Shown here: positions 59,004 to 64,000 of the stretch, piece by piece
Layout: each line of letters begins with the position of its first letter
How positions within the stretch are numbered: the stretch's first letter is position 1
NCBI RefSeq assembly: GCF_900099825.1
Contig: NZ_LT629693.1
Span: forward strand, 8,009,001-8,073,000
Direction of reading: 5' to 3'
DNA from: Bradyrhizobium ottawaense
GTDB taxonomy: Bacteria > Pseudomonadota > Alphaproteobacteria > Rhizobiales > Xanthobacteraceae
Length of the DNA: 64,000 bases
Notes under the pieces: model-generated
What the model was told of the DNA's origin: nothing
Databases searched by the model: none
What the model saw: the letters and a program-made list of their open reading frames with translations, nothing else
Position numbers and translations under genes: made by a program

Positions 59004-59076
59004 CTTTGAGTGGAACTTCTCTTTGAACAAATTCTGATTTCCGCCGCGCGACAAGCGCGCAGCTTTCCCACGAACA

Positions 59077-60177
59077 CTAGCTGGCCAGCCGCGGGATCAG
59101 CTTGAGCGCATTGCCGCGTTCGATCGACGCGATTTGTTCGTCCGTGAACACGCCCGCCTCGCGCAATCCTTTGACGTGATCGATCCCGGTTCGGTACGGA
59201 AAATCGGTTCCGAACACGATCTGCGATGGCGGAATGATCGCGGCCAGCGCCGACATCGCACTTTTGTTCGAAGTCTGCGCGGTGTCGTAATAGAAGCGCC
59301 TGAGTTCAGCCAACGTGCCATCAGGCACGGTCGGCTTCACGTTCGGTTCCAGCAACGGGTTGCGGACGAAGCGCTCGATCAGGAACGGCATGGTTCCGCC
59401 GGCATGCGAGAAGATCCAGCGGATGTCGCGAAACTTCTGCGCATTGCCCGAGAAGACGATGTCGGCGATGGTGCGCGTCGTATCGGTGCCGAACTCGATC
59501 ATGACAGGCTGCTGCGTAGGAACCAGATTGACGCAGCAATTGGCCGCGGTCGGATGGGTGTAGACGAGCGCCTTGCGGCGGTTGAGTTCCTCCAGGACCG
59601 GCAGGAACAGGGGATCGCCGAGCCATTTGTCGCCGTAGCTCGTCATCAACGCGATGCCGTCGGCCTTCAGCGTATCGAGCGCGTATTCGATCTCGCGCAA
59701 ACTGCCTTCGGCGTCCCGCAGCGGCAGCATCGCGAAATTGCCGAACCGCCCGGGATGATCTGCCACGAGTTTGGCGGCGTATTCGTTCGACTCGCGGCAC
59801 AGCCGCCGCGCCACATCGGGCTTCACCGGATTGATGCCGGGGGTGGTGACCGACAGCATCGCGGTGGCGGTACCGGCCTTGTCCATGTCGGCGAGCGATT
59901 TTTCGATGGTCCAGCTCCTCATCAAGCCTTCGCCGAACCCGATCTCGTTCGACGCCGTGATGTAACTCGGCGGCGAGAGATGATGATGGACGTCGATGCG
60001 GAAGGGTTTTGTTTCCGGAGTGGCCTGCGCCATAGCGCGGCCGCCTCCCGCTGCGGTCGAAAGCGCCAGCGCGCCGGCACCGAGCATGAAGCCGCGCCTC
60101 GATGGCGCGGACGATGACGGAATGTCTTGGTCGCAGCAGAGGCACCCGCTCATCGCGGGCATACGCAATTCCGTCAT
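59077..60177 (-). CDS. Tat-exported amidohydrolase (ACMSD-like, COG2159)
   Basis: A 366-residue metal-dependent hydrolase/decarboxylase. Start ATG 60177. The N-terminus has a short cysteine-bearing segment (SGCLCCDQDIPSSS), then a twin-arginine signal (PSRRGFMLGAGALALS). The TIM-barrel motifs are FRIDVHHHLSPP (HxH), YTHPTAANCC, RWIFSHAGGTMPFLIERF and IVFGTDFPYRTG. Family members decarboxylate aromatic or 2-hydroxymuconate-type acids. Periplasmic export is unusual for this family. It is the last gene of a three-gene operon. Confidence 0.88.
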   Translation of the reverse strand: MTELRMPAMSGCLCCDQDIPSSSAPSRRGFMLGAGALALSTAAGGGRAMAQATPETKPFRIDVHHHLSPPSYITASNEIGFGEGLMRSWTIEKSLADMDKAGTATAMLSVTTPGINPVKPDVARRLCRESNEYAAKLVADHPGRFGNFAMLPLRDAEGSLREIEYALDTLKADGIALMTSYGDKWLGDPLFLPVLEELNRRKALVYTHPTAANCCVNLVPTQQPVMIEFGTDTTRTIADIVFSGNAQKFRDIRWIFSHAGGTMPFLIERFVRNPLLEPNVKPTVPDGTLAELRRFYYDTAQTSNKSAMSALAAIIPPSQIVFGTDFPYRTGIDHVKGLREAGVFTDEQIASIERGNALKLIPRLAS

Positions 60178-60218
60178 GTCGTTCTCTCCCTGATTTTGTT
60201 TTTCTTTGAACGTAAGCC

Positions 60219-60995
60219 TTAGCCGTCGAGAATGGCCACTGCCCGGGTCCAGCCCGCCGAAGCGCGCTCGATCTTGACCGGGAAGCACGACACCATAAAC
60301 CCGGTCGACGGCAGCTGCTCGAGATTGTGCAGCTTTTCGATATGGCAGTAACCGATATGACGGCCGGCCTTGTGGCCTTCCCAGATCAGGCTGGCGTCAT
60401 GGGTCTCCGCGTATTTCTTCGCAGTATAGACGAACGGCGCGTCCCAGCTCCAGCCGTCGATGCCGGTCAGCCGCACGCCGCGCTCCAAAAGATACATCGT
60501 CGCCTCATAGCCCATGCCGCAGCCCGAAGTGACGTAATCCTGCCGGCCGTATTTGACGCCGGCGCTGGTATTGACCACCACGATCTCCAGCGGCGACAGC
60601 GCATGGCCGATGCGCTTGAGTTCGGCTTCGACGTCCTTGGCGGTGGCGACATAGCCGTCCGGAAAATGCCGGAAGTCGAGCTTCACGCCGGGCTGCAGGC
60701 ACCACTCCAGCGGCACCTCGTCGATGGTCCAGGAACGCTCGCCGCGGTTCATGGTCGGATGGAAGTGCCAGGGCGCATCCAGATGCGTGCCGTTGTGGGT
60801 GGAGAGCTGCACCTGTTCGACTGCCCAGCCCTGCCCATCCGGCAGATCCTCGGCTTTCAGTCCATCGAAGAACTGCAGCATCCGCGGCAGGCCCTGTTGG
60901 TGATCGATGTACTGGATGGTCGGGTGACCGCCCGGCGGATCGGCGGGCACGTCGTTTTGCAGGGGAACGGAGATGTCGATCAATTTGCGCGCCAT
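60219..60995 (-). CDS. Cyclase/kynurenine-formamidase-like hydrolase
   Basis: A 258-residue metal hydrolase of the COG1878 family. The signature STHNGTHLDAPWHF (HxGTHxDxPxHF) is at about residues 64-77. Further conserved parts: LDFRHFPDGYVAT, GRQDYVTSGCGMGYEATMYL and GVRLTGIDGWSWDAPFVYTA. It opens a cyclic amide or lactone. Between the amidohydrolase and the FAH gene in one operon, so part of a ring-cleavage pathway. Start ATG 60995. Confidence 0.88.
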   Translation of the reverse strand: MARKLIDISVPLQNDVPADPPGGHPTIQYIDHQQGLPRMLQFFDGLKAEDLPDGQGWAVEQVQLSTHNGTHLDAPWHFHPTMNRGERSWTIDEVPLEWCLQPGVKLDFRHFPDGYVATAKDVEAELKRIGHALSPLEIVVVNTSAGVKYGRQDYVTSGCGMGYEATMYLLERGVRLTGIDGWSWDAPFVYTAKKYAETHDASLIWEGHKAGRHIGYCHIEKLHNLEQLPSTGFMVSCFPVKIERASAGWTRAVAILDG

Positions 60996-61027
60996 GGCGT
61001 TTTCCTCACTCTGTTTTTGTTGGGGGC

Positions 61028-62026
61028 CTAGGCCGTCTTCGCGTCTTGCCGTTCAACCCGGTTCTTCAGAATACCGATTTTCTCGACTTCGAGCTCGATT
61101 GTATCGCCATGCTCCAGGTACCAGCCGAGCTCCAGCCCGCAACCGTTGCCGACGGTGCCCGAGCCGATGAACTCGCCCGGCATCAACGTTTCATCCTTGG
61201 TGACATGCGCGATGATCTCCTCGAACGGAAACAGCATGCCGTCGGATACGCCTTGCGAGCGCATCTTGCCGTTGACGCGGACTTCCATGTTCAGCTTGTA
61301 GGGGTCGCCGATCTCGTCGGGCGTGACGATCCAGGGTCCCATCACATTGCCGCCGTCAAAGCTCTTGCCCTTGGCGGGGCCGAGCCGGCCTTCCATTTCG
61401 ATCCGCTGGGCGTCACGCGCCGAGAAATCGTTGAAGATGGTATAGCCAAAGATGTGATCTTTGGCCTTGGCAGCGGAAATATTGGCGCCCTTGTTCTTGG
61501 TGATGACGCCGTATTCGCACTCGTAGTCCATCACATGGCTGTAGCGCGGCCATTTGACGGTCGTGTTGGTACCGCGGACGCTGAAGCGGTTGGTGATGTA
61601 GTAGATCGGTTGCTTGCGATAGATCTCCGGCAATTCGCCGAGCGGTTCGGCGTTGAGCCGCGCCAGTTCGGCCATGTCGTTCTTGGCGCGCGCGGCGAGC
61701 TTCAACTGCCCGCGCGGGGCCTGCAGGATATGCAGCGGGAACGACATGCCGTCCCGCATCTGCCTCGGCTCCGGGATCGGCGCGAGAATGTCGGCGCCCG
61801 CCACCGGGACCGACAGGGATTCGTCCCTGCCGTGCTTGTCGAACACCTTTGCGGCCTGTTCGAGCGCGCCGTCGCCGGCATCGATCAGAGCCAGCATCGA
61901 CGCGAAGGCCGGATTGGCGCCGCCGTCGCGGCTAGCGGCGGCTGCCAGATCAAACAGGCGACCATCGCCGGAATGCACGATGGCGACCTTGTCCTGGCCG
62001 CCGGATTTGAACGTTGCGAGTTTCAT
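61028..62026 (-). CDS. Fumarylacetoacetate hydrolase family protein
   Basis: A 332-residue enzyme with a FAH C-terminal domain: DYECEYGVITKNKGANISAA (metal-binding Glu pair), HIFGYTIFNDFSARDAQRIE, KSFDGGNVMGPWIVTPDEIG and SGTVGNGCGLELGWYLEHGD. Such enzymes hydrolyse or hydrate acylpyruvates in aromatic catabolism. ATG 62026 is used; the frame extends to 62083 without homology. First gene of the catabolic operon, divergent from the ABC transporter. Confidence 0.9.
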   Translation of the reverse strand: MKLATFKSGGQDKVAIVHSGDGRLFDLAAAASRDGGANPAFASMLALIDAGDGALEQAAKVFDKHGRDESLSVPVAGADILAPIPEPRQMRDGMSFPLHILQAPRGQLKLAARAKNDMAELARLNAEPLGELPEIYRKQPIYYITNRFSVRGTNTTVKWPRYSHVMDYECEYGVITKNKGANISAAKAKDHIFGYTIFNDFSARDAQRIEMEGRLGPAKGKSFDGGNVMGPWIVTPDEIGDPYKLNMEVRVNGKMRSQGVSDGMLFPFEEIIAHVTKDETLMPGEFIGSGTVGNGCGLELGWYLEHGDTIELEVEKIGILKNRVERQDAKTA

Positions 62027-62112
62027 CTGATCACCCCTTGCTTTCGGATGTAATATATGATCAAAGAAAATATCGATAATCAAGCATTAAAAATGTAAGT
62101 GGGGAAACCGCA
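62027..62112. promoter_or_regulatory. AT-rich divergent promoter region
   Basis: This 86-bp gap separates the FAH operon from the ABC-transporter genes. It is markedly AT-rich (about 62045-62100) and contains TGATCA (62057-62062) and TAATCA (62075-62080). These are plausible elements of a site for the GntR regulator encoded at 63047; no long perfect dyad is visible. Confidence 0.45.
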
Positions 62113-63036
62113 GTGAAAAAGACCATCGCGACGTTTGCCATCGGCATGGCGCTGACGGGTTCGGCCCTGGCGCAAGCCAAGATCCAGGTCGGCTGCACCG
62201 CGACGTCGGATTGCGCGTCCGCCATGGTGGCGGTCGATGAAGGCATCTTTAGAAAGCACGGGCTCGAGGTCGAGATGACGCCGATCGGCATCAACTCGAA
62301 CATTCCGGCGGCGATCCTGTCGAACTCGATCCAGATCGGCGGGCCGACCTCGACCGTGTTCCTGCAGGCCGTCGACGGCGGGCTGGATCTCGTCGGCATC
62401 GCCGGCGCCTCGGTGATGAATCCGGTGTCGAACGGCAACATCACCGCCTTCGTCCGCAACGGCATCACCATCAAGGAGCCAAAGGATTTCGTCGGCAAGA
62501 AGGTCGGCGCGCCCGGCCTCAATGCCTTCCTGCATGTGCTGTTCGTGAAATGGCTGGTCGAAAAGGGCGTCGATCCCAGAAGCGTCAATTTCGTCGAGGT
62601 CACCTTCCCGACCATGTCCGACATCATCAAGTCCGGCGGCGTCGATGCGGTGCTGACGGCCGAACCGTTCGTGACGCGCATGACCAATGCGGGCTTGGGC
62701 TCGGTCGGTGCGCGCTACGCGGTCGAGCTGGCGCGGACCGATCCCATCATCTTCTATGCGACCTCGCGCGAATGGGCTGACAAGAACGCCGCTGCGATCA
62801 AGAAATTCCGCGACGCGATCGCCGAGGCCGCCGAGATCGTCAACAACGACCGCGAAAAGGCCTCCGCCTCGATCTCCAAATTCACCAAGCAGCCGATCGA
62901 GCTGGTCAAGATGACGCCGCCGAACCGCTCCGAACCGGTACTCAAACCCGAGCAGCTCGGATGGTGGATCGAAGTGATGTCGTCGCAGAAAATGCTGCAA
63001 TCCAAACTCGAACCCAATAAACTTGTCCTGAAATGA
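62113..63036 (+). CDS. ABC transporter substrate-binding protein (NMT1/SsuA-like)
   Basis: A 307-residue periplasmic protein starting at GTG 62113, with signal sequence MKKTIATFAIGMALTGSALA. The NMT1/THI5-type fold shows in ASAMVAVDEGIFRKHGLEVE, SIQIGGPTSTVFLQAVDGGL and KDFVGKKVGAPGLNAFLHVL. It should bind a small organic acid or aromatic for the ABC system continuing after the GntR gene. The ligand is unknown; the adjacent catabolic operon suggests a ring compound. Confidence 0.9.
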   Translation: MKKTIATFAIGMALTGSALAQAKIQVGCTATSDCASAMVAVDEGIFRKHGLEVEMTPIGINSNIPAAILSNSIQIGGPTSTVFLQAVDGGLDLVGIAGASVMNPVSNGNITAFVRNGITIKEPKDFVGKKVGAPGLNAFLHVLFVKWLVEKGVDPRSVNFVEVTFPTMSDIIKSGGVDAVLTAEPFVTRMTNAGLGSVGARYAVELARTDPIIFYATSREWADKNAAAIKKFRDAIAEAAEIVNNDREKASASISKFTKQPIELVKMTPPNRSEPVLKPEQLGWWIEVMSSQKMLQSKLEPNKLVLK

Positions 63037-63046
63037 GGGTCTCGCA

Positions 63047-63745
63047 ATGCCGGCTCAAGAACTCCCTGCGAGCCGACCGGTGATCGAAGCCGCAACCTTG
63101 AGCGAGCGCGCGGCAACGCTGGTCGAGCAGGATATTCTCGCCGGCCTGCTCGCGCCGGGATCCCGGCTTGGCATCGTCGATCTGGTGCAGCGCTATGACA
63201 TCGGCGCAACGCCGCTGCGCGAAGGCCTGTCGCGGCTGATGTCGCGCGGGCTGATCGTCGGCACCGGACAGCGCGGCTTTCGCGTCGCCGACATCAGCCG
63301 CGAAGACCTGCTTGACATTACCCTGATGCGCACCGCGATCGAGATCGAGGCGATCAGGCTCGCGATCGATAGCGGCGACGATGCCTGGGAGGCCGGCATC
63401 GTCAGCGCGCTGCACCAGATGCGCCGTCACATCGAGCGGACCGGCGATGAATTCCGCGAAGGCGCGGAGGATTTCGACCGGCTGCACAAGGGCTTTCATA
63501 CCGCTTTGCTGGCGGGCTGCGGCTCCAAACGCCTGCTGGCCGCACACTCCGATCTCTACGACCAGGCCTATCGCTACCGCCGCGTGATGATGCGCTCCTT
63601 CGACAGCGGCAAGAAATTCGTCCGCGCGCACCAGTTGCTCGCCGAACGCGTGCTCGGCCGTGACGTTCAGGGCTCGCAGGCGATGCTGGCAGCGCATCTG
63701 CGCTCGACCCTGGACATTGTCTATCCCGGCGGCAACGAGCGCTGA
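63047..63745 (+). CDS. GntR-family regulator, FCD domain
   Basis: A 232-residue regulator. Winged helix at [20 protein letters not shown] and [20 protein letters not shown], followed by an FCD ligand domain ([49 protein letters not shown]). It lies inside the transporter operon, 10 bases after the binding-protein gene, and probably controls both this operon and the divergent catabolic genes. Confidence 0.9.
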   Translation: MPAQELPASRPVIEAATLSERAATLVEQDILAGLLAPGSRLGIVDLVQRYDIGATPLREGLSRLMSRGLIVGTGQRGFRVADISREDLLDITLMRTAIEIEAIRLAIDSGDDAWEAGIVSALHQMRRHIERTGDEFREGAEDFDRLHKGFHTALLAGCGSKRLLAAHSDLYDQAYRYRRVMMRSFDSGKKFVRAHQLLAERVLGRDVQGSQAMLAAHLRSTLDIVYPGGNER

Positions 63746-63749
63746 CGCC

Positions 63750-64000
63750 ATGAAAGCTCAAGTGAAAGCTCAAACGATGGCAAACGCCCAGATGCGCCTC
63801 GATCCCGTCCCCGGCGCTCCCGCGCCGCAGATCGCGTTTGCCGATACCACCCTCGAGCTTGGCGGCAAGACCATCATCGAGAATCTGAGCCTCGGCGTCC
63901 GGCCGGGCGAATTCCTCTGCATCGTCGGTGCCTCCGGCTGCGGCAAGACCACGGCGTTGCGGCTGGCGGCGGGGCTCTATCAGCCGACCCGCGGCAGGGT
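63750..64000 (+). CDS. ABC transporter ATP-binding protein, partial
   Basis: Starts at ATG 63750 and runs off the window after 83 complete codons. An unusual N-terminal extension ([20 protein letters not shown]) precedes a standard SsuB/TauB-like start ([20 protein letters not shown]) and Walker [17 protein letters not shown]. In-frame ATGs at 63777 and 63792 could be the true start. The permease gene is expected beyond the window. Confidence 0.88.
   Translation, partial: MKAQVKAQTMANAQMRLDPVPGAPAPQIAFADTTLELGGKTIIENLSLGVRPGEFLCIVGASGCGKTTALRLAAGLYQPTRGR

Overview
The window is GC-rich, densely coded alphaproteobacterial DNA. Gene content (aapJQMP, cpa/tad pilus genes, OpgC, cyclopropane-fatty-acyl synthase cluster, TTT and TRAP transporters, NDUFS4-like subunit) and dispersed palindromic repeats that I recognise as typical of Bradyrhizobium point to Bradyrhizobium or a close Nitrobacteraceae relative. 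The genus is inferred from memory of these families, not from a search.

Layout. 1-3.7 kb: a lipid-modification cluster (DUF2177, frameshifted FAD oxidoreductase, DUF1365, CFA synthase) of the kind linked to the singlet-oxygen response. 3.8-9.4 kb: cysK, convergent with the general amino-acid ABC transporter aapJQMP. 9.8-13.45 kb: a compact fluoride-resistance island. A promoter, a fluoride (crcB-motif) riboswitch and an intrinsic terminator precede a collapsed MFS gene, small membrane proteins, a DUF190 gene, two crcB genes and a second, damaged DUF190 gene. The island lies between two direct copies (322 bp, about 95% identical) of the 3' end of pdxA. 13.1-19.3 kb: pdxA with tctABC, then a CoA-transferase and enoyl-CoA hydratase, facing a divergent GntR regulator across a perfect 13-bp inverted repeat.

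20.3-25.6 kb: cpaB-cpaC-cpaD-cpaE and a tadD-like lipoprotein, without cpaF/tadB/tadC. 25.7-31.7 kb: a PilZ protein, a Na/Pi cotransporter, and an operon of GT39, PAP2, GT2 and LpxB-N-like proteins for lipid-linked sugar or lipid A modification. 31.8-39.2 kb: a bacterial alpha-2-macroglobulin translationally coupled to pbpC, whose N-terminus has been lengthened in frame by a palindromic repeat. 39.5-45.1 kb: tRNA-Arg(TCT), a cold-shock protein, many small orphan proteins and several repeat elements.

45.5-53 kb: a TRAP transporter (dctPQM) convergent with, and overlapping, a leucine-degradation operon (methylcrotonyl-CoA carboxylase subunits and HMG-CoA lyase). A TetR regulator is divergent from that operon, and its leader holds 4.6 copies of a 14-bp repeat containing a Shine-Dalgarno-like core. 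54.2-58.9 kb: Lrp, an NDUFS4-like complex I protein, OpgC, a NodU/CmcH carbamoyltransferase and a glycine-rich exported protein. 59-64 kb: a probable aromatic or cyclic-acid catabolic cluster (Tat-exported amidohydrolase, cyclase, fumarylacetoacetate hydrolase) divergent from an ABC uptake system with a GntR regulator; the ATPase gene runs off the window.

The most notable system is the fluoride island: a riboswitch-controlled operon with two crcB genes and two PII-like DUF190 genes, in which three genes (an SLC13/ArsB-like permease, the MFS gene and the second DUF190 gene) have been shortened by internal deletions while both crcB genes remain intact.
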